Of a stretch of DNA of 64,000 nucleotides, positions 9,304 to 22,978 are shown piece after piece. The notes beneath the pieces are model-generated. The model worked only from the letters and a program-made list of their open reading frames with translations. It had not been told where the DNA came from and did not search any database. Both the position numbers and the translations under genes were made by a program. The DNA is taken from contig JAXLYE010000007.1 of the NCBI GenBank assembly GCA_046351595.1, forward strand, positions 657,616 through 721,615, read 5' to 3'. How positions within the stretch are numbered: position 1 is the first letter of the stretch; each line of letters starts with the position of its first letter. This DNA comes from JAXLYE01 sp046351595 (GTDB taxonomy: Bacteria > Myxococcota_A > Polyangia > Palsa-1104 > JAEUJZ01).

Positions 9304-9368
9304 GGCGCCATCCTATCGCCGGCCGCGGCGTCCGCGCAGCCGCCATCGCGCGGCGCGGCGCCGGACGG

Positions 9369-9929
9369 CTACTTCAGCGCGAAGGTCCCCTCGGCGAGCA
9401 CGACCTCCTTGCCGGCGAGGATCTGCACGACGAAGGCGTGGTAGGTGCGGCCGACGCGGAAGCCCTCGTCGCCCGAGAGCCGCACGCGCGCTGACACGCT
9501 GTTGCCGGACTTGAGGGTGACCTGGTACATCGCGGTCACCTCACGCTTCTTGGCGGCCTTGGAGTCCTCGACGTCCGCGAAGATGAACTGCGCGCTGCCC
9601 GCGATCGCCGGCTTCTTGAAGTTGCCGAACAGGTCCACGACCCAGTCGCCGCGGGCGCCGGCGCGGCGCTTGTACGTCGGCGTGGCCTCGGGGCCCTCGC
9701 CCTCGGTGCCGGTGCCGGCCTTCGAGCACACCCGGCCCTTCACCTTGCACAGGGTCTCGCCCTTGTTGTTGTCGAACAGCTCGATGCGCTGATCACCGCT
9801 CTCCTTGTCCGGCTCTTCGATGGAGCTGCTGCCCGGCTTGTCGGCCGCGGCCGGACCCGCTCCCAGAAAGAGTCCCAAAAGAGCGCCAGCCCGCAGGGCC
9901 GTACCCAGGAGAGAACGCAGGTCGTTCAT
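9369..9929 (-). CDS. Secreted protein of unknown function
   Basis: A 186-residue exported protein. The start MNDLRSLLGTALRAGALLGLFLG (ATG 9927-9929, preceded by GGAGCAAGG) gives a signal peptide cleaved after PAAA. The mature part has an acidic/Lys-rich start, one Cys pair (LCKVKGRVCSK) and a beta-rich C-terminal half (VTAMYQVTLKSGNSVSARVRLSG). I do not recognise the family. The gene is preceded by the small membrane-protein gene on the same strand (about 130 bases away) and followed by the Cys-rich repeat gene. Confidence 0.7.
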   Translation of the reverse strand: MNDLRSLLGTALRAGALLGLFLGAGPAAADKPGSSSIEEPDKESGDQRIELFDNNKGETLCKVKGRVCSKAGTGTEGEGPEATPTYKRRAGARGDWVVDLFGNFKKPAIAGSAQFIFADVEDSKAAKKREVTAMYQVTLKSGNSVSARVRLSGDEGFRVGRTYHAFVVQILAGKEVVLAEGTFALK

Positions 9930-10063
9930 TGCCTTGCTCCTTTGCGCGCGCTCGCGCAGATTCCCAATCCCCATCCTGCAATCATGGATCAGGTAGCGCG
10001 TGCGCGGCAGTACGGAATGTGCGCCAGCCTCGGGCCAGACCCTTCAGCGGCGGCCTGCGCGGG

Positions 10064-10492
10064 TCAGGAGGGCGCGCGGTCGGGGCGCCGCCGCCGCTTG
10101 TGCGCGCGCTGCCGATATCCGAACACCGCCAGCAGCCCGCCGAGCAGCGGTAGGAAGATCAGCGACAGCCAGCGCGCCGAGTAGCCGCAGTCGCCGCGCA
10201 GGGTCGACAGCCAGATCGCCGGGTGGAACAGGCAGCCGAGCAGCAGCGCCAGCACCCCGCGCCAGCCGACCAGGCGCCGCACCGGCGGCACCAGCAGCGT
10301 CGCCAGGAAGCACAGCACCGTCAGCCCCAGCGACGCCAGCGAGATGAGGCCCGAGACCTGGATGGCGCTCGCGGCGCCGGGTCCCGAGCAGGCCCACGCC
10401 GCGGGGCTCGCCGCCAGCACCGAGAAACCCGCGGCCCGCGCGAGCGTACCGCCAGACGAACGACCCGGACCGGAGCGGCGCTTGACCTGCAT
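10064..10492 (-). CDS. Small integral membrane protein
   Basis: A 142-residue protein with a basic N-terminus (MQVKRRSGPGRSS) and four hydrophobic segments (about 20-38, 45-68, 78-95 and 107-123), ending in a basic tail QRAHKRRRRPDR. No catalytic motif or known domain is visible. It is divergent from the broken kinase gene; the 215-base gap holds three imperfect 12-bp repeats. Confidence 0.6.
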   Translation of the reverse strand: MQVKRRSGPGRSSGGTLARAAGFSVLAASPAAWACSGPGAASAIQVSGLISLASLGLTVLCFLATLLVPPVRRLVGWRGVLALLLGCLFHPAIWLSTLRGDCGYSARWLSLIFLPLLGGLLAVFGYRQRAHKRRRRPDRAPS

Positions 10493-10527
10493 GGGCTCAT
10501 TCTGTCATGCGCCTACGCGCTCGACAT

Positions 10528-10562
10528 GGACTCCGTTGCGGACTCCGTTAGCGGGTCCGTTG
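10528..10562. repeat. Three imperfect 12-bp direct repeats upstream of the broken kinase gene
   Basis: GGACTCCGTTGC, GGACTCCGTTAG and a diverged CGGGTCCGTTG follow each other from 10528. They lie in the divergent promoter region between the small membrane-protein gene and the kinase fragment. Confidence 0.6.
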
Positions 10563-10707
10563 CACGCCGTTTTCGTGGTGTGAAAGAGGGAAGGGGGGCG
10601 TGGCGCCGCGGTAACCGGGGCGGCCGTCGCCGAACCCGCGAGAACCGCTGCGTTTTGTCGGGCGCTGGCGTGGGCCGACGGGCGGCGTCCTAAACTGACA
10701 GGTTGGG

Positions 10708-11265
10708 ATGGACAAGCGCGGCCGCACTCTGGAGCAAGCACAGACCGTGGACGCCAGCGCGCTGGCCAAGACGGTCGAGACCAGCGACAGCAGGCCGGAT
10801 GCGACGACCCCGGTCGCGGTGGCGCCCGTCGCGGAGGGGCCGGTGCCGGTGCCCAGCGACCCCGGGGTGCGGCGGCCGGGCGTGCCGACGCATATCGGCC
10901 GCTACGTCATCCTGCGCACCCTCGGTGAGGGCGGAATGGGCGTGGTCTACGCGGCCTACGACGAGGAGCTCGACCGCAAGGTCGCGGTCAAGCTGATCCA
11001 CCCGTCGCTGCAGGGCAACAGCCAGATCCGCACCCGCATCCTGCGCGAGGCCCAGGCGCTGGCCCGCGTCTCGGCTCCCAACGTCGTCACCGTGTACCAG
11101 GTCGGCGAGGTCGACGGCCAGCTCTTCATCGCCATGGAGTTCGTCAACGGCACCACGCTGGCGAAGTGGCAGACCGAGACACGGCGCCCGTGGCCGGAGA
11201 TCCTGCGCATACCCGACCCGCTGCCGCCGCCGCGACGGGAGGACGCGACTTCGGGAGCCGCGTGA
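10708..11265 (+). pseudogene. Ser/Thr protein kinase, N-terminal fragment interrupted by island insertion
   Basis: Residues 1-60 are a low-complexity linker, followed by a canonical Hanks kinase N-lobe: HIGRYVILRTLGEGGMGVVY (glycine loop), VAVKLIHP (ATP-binding Lys), REAQALARVSAPNVVTVYQVGE (alphaC Glu region) and the hinge LFIAMEFVNGTTLAKW. At RRPWPEILR the homology stops: HRD, DFG and the C-lobe are missing and the frame runs out through a Pro/Arg-rich tail of 18 residues. The break is at ATCCTGCGCAT (11200-11210). The next kinase segment is found in the same frame at 59458, behind an identical 11-mer, so the gene was split by insertion of the DNA between. The encoded fragment cannot be catalytic. 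Confidence 0.9.
11200..11210. other. attL: left 11-bp direct repeat of the island
   Basis: ATCCTGCGCAT, in frame within the kinase codons for Ile-Leu-Arg, is repeated exactly at 59458-59468. Sequence to its left is kinase gene, and to its right is island DNA beginning ACCCGACCC. Confidence 0.85.
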
Positions 11266-11364
11266 TCCTGCTTCTGATCCCGGAGCTTCGTGTGGTTTTG
11301 TGGGCGCGTTGATCGCGGAGCGAGCGGCGGACGTGGGAGCGGTCGCCGTGCGGACGATTCCGCG

Positions 11365-13170
11365 TTATGCGCCGTAGATCTGCTGCAGGATCGAGGTGAC
11401 GAGCGCCATCGACAGGACCACGCCGCGCCGCTGCCGCCAGGCGACGTGGCCGTCGGGGCGGACGAGGAGCGCGCCGTCGCCCTCGAGCTGCAGGAAGGTG
11501 TGCACCGCGGCGCGGTGACAGAGCGGCAGGTCGGCCTCGGTGAGCCGGAACAGGCGCACGCCGTGCCGCGCCTCGAGCTGATCGAGCTCGGCGCGATCCG
11601 CGGCCCGTGTATCGACTTCGGCGCCGAGCAGCAGCGTCGAGCCGCGGTAGTCGATGATCGAGCGGGTGCCGCGCTGCCGTCGGTTCCCGTCCAGCCAGAA
11701 GTGGGGGAAGCGCGCGCCCGGCCGCGTCGACGGAGCGTACGAGGAGACGGGCAGTTCGCTCTCGGCCGGCGTCCCGTCCGGGAGGACCGCGCCTTCCTCG
11801 TACGTGTAGCCGAGATCGAGGCCGATGCGATCGAAGTGGGAGCGCTGGTGCTCGATGGCGGCGAGCACGCGATCCCGCACCGCGGGATCTTTGTGGTAGC
11901 GCGCCAGGATGCTCTCTCCCAGGCTCTGGACCTGCCGCTCCGTCCAGCTGCGCAGCTTCGCGGGCAGGGCGCGGAGCGTCGGGCCGCGCAGCTGCTCGTT
12001 CACCCAGCGCGCGTCTTCGACCTCGATGCCGAAGGCCGCCGCGACCTCGTTCATGCGCTCGAAGTTCAGGCGGCTCTCATCGCAGTTGGTCTGCACCACC
12101 GGGCGGCGCTCCTGCTCGTAGGTATCGAGCAGCGCGGGCGCGGCGCTCCCCCTGATCACCATCGCGAGCTTCCAGGCGAGGTTGTGCGCGTCACCGATTC
12201 CGGAGTTCATGCCCAGGCCGCCGGTGGGCGGGAAGCGGTGGGCCGCGTCTCCGACGAGGAAGATGCGCCCGCTGCGGAAGCGCTCCGCGACCTGCGCGGC
12301 CATGCGCCAGCGGCTCATCGACGTGATCTGGATGTCGACGTCGTCGCGCCCGAGCGCGGCCTTGATCTTTTCGACCATCACCTCGGGCGTGTAGTCCTCG
12401 ACCTTCTCGTGCGGGGTCATGACCGGCAGGTGGAACACCCAGCGCTTCTCGATGTGGTGGGCGATGAATACGCTGCCCGGCGCCTTGGGCGAGAAGATGA
12501 AATACAGCTTGCCGCGCGTGCGCACCACGCTGCCAAGGTCCGCCTGGAAGTAGGCGTTGACGACGTCGAGCAGCTTGTCCGGGCCCCGCATCTCGATGCC
12601 GAGCGCCTTGCGACCGCGGCTGCCGGCGCCGTCGGCGCACAGGACATACTGGCTGCGAATGGTGAAGGGCTCGCCGGTGGCGCGGTTGGTGACGCGGCTG
12701 GTGACGCCCTCTGAGTCCTGCTCGAAGGACTCCCATTGGTGGTTGTGGAAGCAGCGGATCGCGGGCGTCGCGGCGATGCGCGCCCGCAGCCGCTTCTCCA
12801 GCTCGACCTGCGAGAGGTTGAGGAAGGGCATGGGCGCCTCCAGGTGCTCGCGGTACTTGCGCCCGCTGCCGCCGGCGCGCAGATCGATGCAGCCGAACTC
12901 CTCGCCGATGGTGCCACAGAACAGGATGCGGGCCGCGTCCTCGGGCGGCGAGGCCTCGGCCGCGAGCTCGTCGTAGGTGAACCCGAGCTCGTGCAGGATC
13001 TCGATGGAGCGCGCCGACAGCTCGTGCGCCTTGGGGTGGAGCTCGGGCTTCTCACTGCGCTCGATGAGGACGCAGTCGATGCCGCGCCGGGCCAGGCACA
13101 GCGCGCTGACCATGCCCGAGGGGCCGGCGCCGATGACGAGGACCGGGGTCGAGAGCGCCGGCTGGCTCAT
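11365..13170 (-). CDS. FAD-dependent aromatic hydroxylase (PHBH/MhpA-like monooxygenase)
   Basis: A 601-residue flavoprotein monooxygenase that would use NAD(P)H and O2 to hydroxylate an aromatic or polyketide substrate. All three fingerprints are present: PVLVIGAGPSGMVSALCLARRG (FAD ADP-binding GxGxxG), CADGAGSRGRKALG (DG motif) and GRIFLVGDAAHRFPPTGGLGMNSGIGD (GD motif). The C-terminal thioredoxin-like domain (from about PGARFPHFWLDG) is typical of the MhpA/PgaE group. ATG 13168-13170 is chosen for its GGAGCGAG ribosome site; it overlaps the stop of the upstream membrane-protein gene (ATGA), so the two are translationally coupled. It is the first gene inside the island's left end. Substrate is unknown; detoxification or tailoring of a metabolite are both possible. 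Confidence 0.88.
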   Translation of the reverse strand: MSQPALSTPVLVIGAGPSGMVSALCLARRGIDCVLIERSEKPELHPKAHELSARSIEILHELGFTYDELAAEASPPEDAARILFCGTIGEEFGCIDLRAGGSGRKYREHLEAPMPFLNLSQVELEKRLRARIAATPAIRCFHNHQWESFEQDSEGVTSRVTNRATGEPFTIRSQYVLCADGAGSRGRKALGIEMRGPDKLLDVVNAYFQADLGSVVRTRGKLYFIFSPKAPGSVFIAHHIEKRWVFHLPVMTPHEKVEDYTPEVMVEKIKAALGRDDVDIQITSMSRWRMAAQVAERFRSGRIFLVGDAAHRFPPTGGLGMNSGIGDAHNLAWKLAMVIRGSAAPALLDTYEQERRPVVQTNCDESRLNFERMNEVAAAFGIEVEDARWVNEQLRGPTLRALPAKLRSWTERQVQSLGESILARYHKDPAVRDRVLAAIEHQRSHFDRIGLDLGYTYEEGAVLPDGTPAESELPVSSYAPSTRPGARFPHFWLDGNRRQRGTRSIIDYRGSTLLLGAEVDTRAADRAELDQLEARHGVRLFRLTEADLPLCHRAAVHTFLQLEGDGALLVRPDGHVAWRQRRGVVLSMALVTSILQQIYGA

Positions 13171-13628
13171 CGCTCGCTCCCTTGCTGCACGTGCTTGCGG
13201 CACAGCGTGACGCCCGTATACAGCAGCGCCGCCGAGAGGCTAAGGTGCAGCATGGCCGGCGGCAGGAACCCGAACAGGACGCGCCCGTCGGCATCGAACT
13301 CGGCGCCGGCCAGCGGCTTGCACAGCGCGGCCAGGAAGAACCCGCCGATGTGCACGGCGCCCAGCAGCGCCCCGGTGCGCACGCGCGTAAGGGTCTGCGG
13401 GGTCGCGGTCGCGAACAGATAGATCGACGTCAGCGCGCCGGCGGCTCCGGCGCAGATGAGCCACAGCAGGTGGAACCGGGCGTGCCCGGGCCAGGCCGGG
13501 TTGCGCAGGTGGTGCGGGTCGAGGACGTCGATGAGGGCGGTCAGCAGGCCGTAGGTGAAGGCGGACACGATGCAGAGCGCCTTGCCGACGGCCCATCGCC
13601 TGGCGGACGGGATGTACGTTGTGCTCAT
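13167..13628 (-). CDS. Four-helix membrane protein coupled to the flavin hydroxylase
   Basis: A 153-residue protein with four membrane segments (about residues 14-34, 51-71, 81-102 and 121-140). The start MSTTYIPSARRWAVGK is taken from ATG 13626-13628 because the in-frame sequence further upstream is Arg/Pro-rich and unlike protein. The stop overlaps the next start as ATGA. No characterised family is recognised with confidence. Its strict coupling suggests that it works with the hydroxylase, for example by exporting or admitting the substrate or holding the enzyme at the membrane; that is inference. Confidence 0.7.
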   Translation of the reverse strand: MSTTYIPSARRWAVGKALCIVSAFTYGLLTALIDVLDPHHLRNPAWPGHARFHLLWLICAGAAGALTSIYLFATATPQTLTRVRTGALLGAVHIGGFFLAALCKPLAGAEFDADGRVLFGFLPPAMLHLSLSAALLYTGVTLCRKHVQQGSER

Positions 13629-14081
13629 GGGAGCATTTGAGCAGATCCGGTCTGGGCCGTGATGGCCAAAGGCGGACATCGTAGTACCAAGAATGGCCAT
13701 CGGCGCCAGCGACGGTACCGACGTTCCGGGGACGGCGCGCGCGTCGCGCTCCGCGACCTGAAGCCGGCCACTGTCGCGTGCGAGGGAAACGGGCTCATTA
13801 TCGATCCGCGGCGATGGGCGCTGCTCGTCGACACCGACGGCGGCTTCGTTCTTGATCCTGCGGATCGAAAAGGCGGGCGGAGGCGCCGTCGTGCGGCTCG
13901 CTGCTCCGCTGGCTGTCTTATCGGGCCGTGTCCTGACGAGCGACCGCCGCACGCGGCGCAGCCGCAGGAAAGGGAAGGTCATCGCGGACGCGACCGGGGT
14001 TTGTGATACGTTGACGCGGGCCGACCCTGCGCCGACGGAGTCGTCGGTGCGCCGAGGCCGGCTTTATCCAGGAGTGATCCG
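13629..14081. promoter_or_regulatory. 453-base divergent intergenic region with an inverted repeat
   Basis: The region separates the hydroxylase operon from the beta-helix lipoprotein gene. GATGGCCA (13661-13668) and TGGCCATC (13694-13701) form an inverted repeat with 33 bp between equivalent positions, about three helical turns, which suits a dimeric repressor or activator. Open frames here have skewed Arg-rich composition and no homology, so I call no gene. Confidence 0.45.
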
Positions 14082-15419
14082 ATGAAGATGCGTCTTACGC
14101 AGGCTGCGCTCTTGTGGGCCCTGGGCGTGGCACCGGCCTGCAGCAGCGGAGCTGTGGGCGACTCTGATCTGGGCGGCGCGGGCGCGGGGGACCTCGCCGG
14201 CGTCACGGGCGACATGGGAACAAGCGGCGGCGGCCTGCGCCCGACCGGGTTCCCAGAGCTGCCGGCACCGCCCGTGCTGAGCGGCCGCAAGCTCAGCGTC
14301 GGAGCCGGCAAGCAGTATGCGAAGCCGTGTGCCGCGCTCACCGTGGCCATGGACGGAGACACGATCGAGATCGATGCCGGCACGTACACCGGCGACACCT
14401 GCCGCTTCACCGCCAACAGCCTGCTCATCCGCGGCGTCGGCGGCCGCGCGGTGCTCGGCATCGACGGCGTGAAGCCCTCGGGCTGCAAGGGCCTGTGGGT
14501 GGTCGGCGGCAAGGACGTGGTGATCGAGGATGTCGAGTTCAGCGGCGCGCACCTGCGGCCCACGGACTCCTTCGTGCAGAACGGCCAGTGCACTGCGGAC
14601 AAGAACGGCGCCGGCATCCGCTGGGAGGGCGGCAACCTGACGCTGCGGCGCTGCTCGTTCCACGACAACGACAACGGAATTCTGGGAGGTCTGGACGCGC
14701 AGGCCGCGATCCTCATCGAGCACTCCGAGTTCCGCAACAACAGCTACGACGGCTACTCGCACAACCTGTACATCAACCAGGTGGCGCAGCTGACGTTCCG
14801 CTACAACTACTCGAGCCGGACCAACGCGGACGGGCACCTCCTCAAGTCGCGCGCCAAGCGCAACATCATCCTGTACAGCCGTCTCAGCGGCGAGGACAGC
14901 GCCGACAGCTTCGAGATCAACCTGCCCAACGGCGGCGAGAGCTACGTCATCGGCAACGTCCTGCAGCAGGGCAACAGCACCAGCAACCGCGCCATGCTCG
15001 ACTACGCGTCCGAGGGGCTGGGCCCGAGCTACGACAGCCGCCTGTTCGTGGTCAACAACACCTTCGTCAGCGAGCGCGCGGCGGGCGGCACGTTCCTGCA
15101 GCTGAACGCCGTCACCAGCACCCAGTCCGCGGCCATCAACAACCTGTTCTTCGGCAGCGGCACGGTGCTCAGCGGACCCGCGATCGTGCAGCGCGGGAAC
15201 CTGACGCAGGATCCGCTGTTCGCGGACGCCAGCAAGTTCGACTATCACCTGCGGGCCGGCTCGCCGGCGATCGGAGCGGGCGTGGATCCGGGGCAGGGCA
15301 CGGGGCCGCTCGGTGGCGTCTCGCTGGCGCCGGTGAACCAGTACGTGCACCCGGCCTCCGCGGAGGCGCGGCCCGTCGGCGCCAAGCTCGACGTCGGCGC
15401 GTTCCAGGCCGGTCCGTAG
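14082..15419 (+). CDS. Lipoprotein with right-handed parallel beta-helix fold
   Basis: A 445-residue exported protein. The signal MKMRLTQAALLWALGVAPAC carries a lipobox-like APAC, and a Gly/Ser-rich spacer (20-55) would extend the protein from the membrane. The remainder shows successive short beta-strand rungs (DTIEIDAGTYTGD, LLIRGVGG, DVVIEDVEFSG, NLTLRRCSFHDNDNGI, AAILIEHSEFRNNSYDGYSHNLYI, SYVIGNVLQQG) typical of pectate-lyase-like and polysaccharide-binding beta-helices. It ends with the common SPAIGAGVDP ... DVGAFQ motif. It may bind or cleave polysaccharide at the surface; no catalytic residues can be assigned. A strong hairpin follows. Confidence 0.8.
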   Translation: MKMRLTQAALLWALGVAPACSSGAVGDSDLGGAGAGDLAGVTGDMGTSGGGLRPTGFPELPAPPVLSGRKLSVGAGKQYAKPCAALTVAMDGDTIEIDAGTYTGDTCRFTANSLLIRGVGGRAVLGIDGVKPSGCKGLWVVGGKDVVIEDVEFSGAHLRPTDSFVQNGQCTADKNGAGIRWEGGNLTLRRCSFHDNDNGILGGLDAQAAILIEHSEFRNNSYDGYSHNLYINQVAQLTFRYNYSSRTNADGHLLKSRAKRNIILYSRLSGEDSADSFEINLPNGGESYVIGNVLQQGNSTSNRAMLDYASEGLGPSYDSRLFVVNNTFVSERAAGGTFLQLNAVTSTQSAAINNLFFGSGTVLSGPAIVQRGNLTQDPLFADASKFDYHLRAGSPAIGAGVDPGQGTGPLGGVSLAPVNQYVHPASAEARPVGAKLDVGAFQAGP

Positions 15420-15437
15420 CGCGGCGCAGACCCTAGC

Positions 15438-15459
15438 GGAGGCTCCCGCGGGAGCCTCC
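15438..15459. terminator. Bidirectional terminator-like 22-bp palindrome
   Basis: A perfect palindrome with 11-base arms (arm GGAGGCTCCCG) begins 19 bases after the beta-helix gene. It lies 75 bases before the end of the convergent sigma54-activator gene. No long T-run follows. Confidence 0.6.
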
Positions 15460-15533
15460 CAGGTCCTTCCCAACAGACTCCCGGAGACATACCCGAAGCC
15501 TCCTCCACACTCCAGACAGAGGCGCGCTGGCGA

Positions 15534-16937
15534 CTACTGTCGCGAGCGGAAGGAGTCTACGTCGATCGAGAGCTTCTCCATCCAGCGGTAGATCTGGACG
15601 CGCGCCTTCCCCAGGTCGCGCGCGACATAGCTCACGTTGCCCTTGTACTGATCCAAGAGCGAAAGGAGGCGCTCGCGCAGCTCGGCGGGCTCCGCGAGGC
15701 CCTCGGCCTGGGGCGGCGTGAGGGTCCCGAGGCTGCGATCGAGGAGGTGCGCGCGCTCGATGAGCGGCCTCTCGGCCAGCGCCGACGCGACGGTGAGGGC
15801 CTGCGACAGCTCGCGGATGTTGAGCCCCCACCGCTGCGACAGGAGCCACCTGCCGGCCTGCATGCTGAATCCGAGCTCGCTCGCGTCCGGCCCCCATATG
15901 CGCCGCACGAGCGCCCCGACCAGGATCCCCATGTCCTCGATCCGCTCACGGAGCGGCGTCAGCGTGTGCTGGTGACCAGAGAGCCGGGCCAAGAGGTCGA
16001 CCCGGAACTCCCCGCGAAGCACCATCTTCTCGAGCGGCTTGTGCGTCGCCGCGACGATGCGCAGGTCGATCTTTGTGGGCAGGGTCGCGCCCACCGGCGT
16101 GACCTCGCGCTCTTCCAGCACGCGCAGCAGGGCCGCCTGGGCCGGCGGCGCCAGGTCACCGACCTCGTCGAGGAAGAGCGTGCCGCCGTCCGCCCGGCGC
16201 ACGTACCCGGGCTCGTCCTTGATGGCTCCCGTGAACGCGCCCTTCACGTGTCCGAACAGCTGGCTCTCGAGCAGCGAGGCCGCGAGCGCCCCACAGTTGA
16301 AGGCGACGAGCGCCCCGGCGCGCCCCGAGAGCGCGTGGATGCGCTGCGAGAGAACCTCTTTTCCCGTGCCCGACTCGCCCAGCAGGAGCACCGGGATCGG
16401 CGCGCGCGCGATGCGAGCGAGGGCCTCATGCTCGCCGGCGAGCGCCGGGACGAGCGTGTGGAGCCCTATCGTCTCCGGGGTCGGGAGGTCGACATCCGCG
16501 GCGGCGGCGGGTGAGCAGGGCAGCTCGGCGCGGTAGCGGAGAAAGACGCTACCGAGCTCGATGAAGTCGCCGTCTTTGAGCACGACGCAGGAGACGCGCT
16601 TGCCGTTGACATAGGTTCCGTTCCGCGATCCCGCATCCTCAAGGCTCCACGCGTCGCCTCGCCGCACCAGGCGTGCCTGCGCCTTCGACAGGGTCGTGCC
16701 GGGCAGCTGCAGCTCGAGCCGATGCGTGTCCCCTTCGCAGCGGCGTGCCGCGGAACGCACCGCACCGCGCCCGATATCGACGACGTCGAGCCCCGACAGG
16801 CAGTATCTCGCGCCGCCGAGCGACGGCTGGTCGCAGTGAAGGACGACGAACAGGAAGGAGTGAGCGGACGCCTCATCCCGGCGAGCCTCGAGCGCGGGCT
16901 CCTCCGTGGTGCCGAGATGGACCGGGTTCTTCTCCAT
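15534..16937 (-). CDS. FHA-domain sigma54-dependent transcriptional activator
   Basis: A 467-residue enhancer-binding protein. An N-terminal FHA domain (about 45-135; SRNGTYVNGKRVS is the best-conserved part) would bind phosphothreonine. The AAA+ core (about 155-385) has Walker A GESGTGKE, the sigma54-contacting loop GAFTGA, Walker B GGTLFLDEVGDL and the Arg finger region FRVDLLARL. A Fis-type helix-turn-helix lies at the C-terminus (GNVSYVARDLGKARVQIYRWMEKL). FHA-activators in myxobacteria are controlled by Ser/Thr kinases. The gene starts 33 bases after the stop of the giant kinase on the same strand, which makes that kinase its likely partner. Confidence 0.93.
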   Translation of the reverse strand: MEKNPVHLGTTEEPALEARRDEASAHSFLFVVLHCDQPSLGGARYCLSGLDVVDIGRGAVRSAARRCEGDTHRLELQLPGTTLSKAQARLVRRGDAWSLEDAGSRNGTYVNGKRVSCVVLKDGDFIELGSVFLRYRAELPCSPAAAADVDLPTPETIGLHTLVPALAGEHEALARIARAPIPVLLLGESGTGKEVLSQRIHALSGRAGALVAFNCGALAASLLESQLFGHVKGAFTGAIKDEPGYVRRADGGTLFLDEVGDLAPPAQAALLRVLEEREVTPVGATLPTKIDLRIVAATHKPLEKMVLRGEFRVDLLARLSGHQHTLTPLRERIEDMGILVGALVRRIWGPDASELGFSMQAGRWLLSQRWGLNIRELSQALTVASALAERPLIERAHLLDRSLGTLTPPQAEGLAEPAELRERLLSLLDQYKGNVSYVARDLGKARVQIYRWMEKLSIDVDSFRSRQ

Positions 16938-16970
16938 GTTTGCAGCGTACCACGGGTCGGCGCGTCGCCC

Positions 16971-21674
<4,704 letters not shown>

Positions 21675-21804
21675 CGCGGATCCGTCCGTCGGGATCCGGC
21701 GCGCTGCAGTGCTTCATCTCACATGGCCAGTGGCAATCAGGTGCGCTCTGCGCGTGCGCCCGCGTAGGGAGCAGTACCGAGGTGTGGTAGAGAGGCCGAT
21801 GCGC

Positions 21805-21829
21805 TGTAACAGTTCCTGTTACGTTACAG
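21805..21829. promoter_or_regulatory. Palindromic operator candidate between the giant kinase and the protease gene
   Basis: GTAACAG-TTC-CTGTTAC (21806-21822) is a perfect 7-bp inverted repeat, followed at once by GTTACAG (21823-21829). It is AT-richer than its surroundings and lies about 100 bases before the protease start and 130 bases before the kinase start, in a divergent promoter region. Confidence 0.45.
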
Positions 21830-21929
21830 ATACACTCCGGACGGAGGACACCGCTCCGTCCAGCCGCTCACGCGGATGTCCGACCCGCGACATCAGGCGT
21901 GGGGCGGAAGCTCCTTGAGGGATCCTGCG

Positions 21930-22886
21930 ATGCTCCATCGGACTGTCCTGGCGGTTCTCGCGGCCGCCGTGCTCCCTGCCTGCGGGCCGCTGCAGCGCCA
22001 GCCGGCGCTCCCGCTGTCGTCCGCCACCACCCGGACCCTGTATGACTCGCTGCCGCAGACCGTGGTCCGCCTGGAGACCCGGCGCGAGTTTGATGAGAAG
22101 ACGTTCGTGTCCTCTCCGCTGGGAACCGGCTTTCTCGTCGAGAGATTGGGCGGGCAGGTGGGCGAGCGAGCGGGCGAGCGAGCGGGCGAGCATGTGGGCG
22201 AGCGATTGGGCGAGCTGTTCCTGGTGACGGCGCGGCACGTGGCCGAGTCCACGGCGGAATCCAGGGTCCGCGACTCCGTCTCCAGCGCCGAGTTTGTGAT
22301 TCCCCGAGCCGCCTGGGTCTTCCACCCCTCGGCCGCGCAGCGGCAGCAGCGCGACAGCGGACCGTGGATCAACGTCGACGCGGTGGACGTTGCGGTGGCT
22401 CGGCTCCCTTGGCCGAAAGACCTGCGGGTCCAGCCGCTTCTGTACTGCCGTCCCGGAGCCTGCAACGGGCGGCGCAGCCAGCTGGCCTCGCGCGATCCCG
22501 AGCCGCTGGAGCCCGTGCTGGCCGTGGCCTACCCGAGCTACCTGACGTTCGAGCTGCGGCAGCAGCGCCCCCTGCTGCGGTTCGGTGCGGTCGCCATGGC
22601 GGCGAGCGAGCCGTATCTCAAGGACGTGGGCGGACGGACCTATGTGGAGGCCCGGGTGCGGGCGCTGGATCTGCGCACGTTTCCCGGCGACAGCGGCGGT
22701 CCGGTCTTTCAGGGCTCGAACCTGGGAGAGGGCCTGCTGCTCGTGGCAATGGTCCTGGGCGGCGACACGGAGCTTGGCTTCACTATTGCTGAACCCAGCT
22801 CCCGGGTAATTGAAACCCTGGAGCTGGCGGCCAAGACCCAGGTACCGCCCTCCGGCACGGTCCGCATCCATCGTTTGTCGATGTAG
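21930..22886 (+). CDS. Lipoprotein trypsin-like serine protease
   Basis: A 318-residue protein. The start MLHRTVLAVLAAAVLPACGPL (ATG 21930, GAGGGATC upstream) gives a lipoprotein signal with lipobox LPAC. The trypsin/HtrA fold is shown by LGTGFLVE, the catalytic His in LFLVTARHVAES, Asp in VDAVDVAVARLP and Ser in FPGDSGGPVFQG. A stretch of four 12-bp repeats (22161-22208) inserts Gly-Glu-Arg-Ala-like units just before the catalytic His strand. There is no PDZ domain. The toxin-like gene starts 92 bases downstream on the same strand, so processing of that protein is a possible role (inference). Confidence 0.82.
   Translation: MLHRTVLAVLAAAVLPACGPLQRQPALPLSSATTRTLYDSLPQTVVRLETRREFDEKTFVSSPLGTGFLVERLGGQVGERAGERAGEHVGERLGELFLVTARHVAESTAESRVRDSVSSAEFVIPRAAWVFHPSAAQRQQRDSGPWINVDAVDVAVARLPWPKDLRVQPLLYCRPGACNGRRSQLASRDPEPLEPVLAVAYPSYLTFELRQQRPLLRFGAVAMAASEPYLKDVGGRTYVEARVRALDLRTFPGDSGGPVFQGSNLGEGLLLVAMVLGGDTELGFTIAEPSSRVIETLELAAKTQVPPSGTVRIHRLSM
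22161..22214. repeat. 12-bp tandem repeats inside the protease gene
   Basis: GGCGAGCGAGCG is repeated at 22161 and 22173, with variant units GGCGAGCATGTG (22185) and GGCGAGCGATTG (22197) and a half unit to 22214. The period is a multiple of three, so copy-number change keeps the frame and alters a loop next to the active site. Confidence 0.85.
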
Positions 22887-22978
22887 ACCCTGCGCCGTCG
22901 CGGCGAGCGCCAGCGGGTGTGGCGGCCGGGCAGGCTCCCTCTTTCCGCAAACCCTTCCACGTCTAGGAGGAGAACGTA

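Noticed and set aside
13659..14006. Possible small gene in the divergent region before the beta-helix lipoprotein
   Set aside because: Arg/Gly/Pro-rich, no homology, no convincing ribosome site; left as intergenic.
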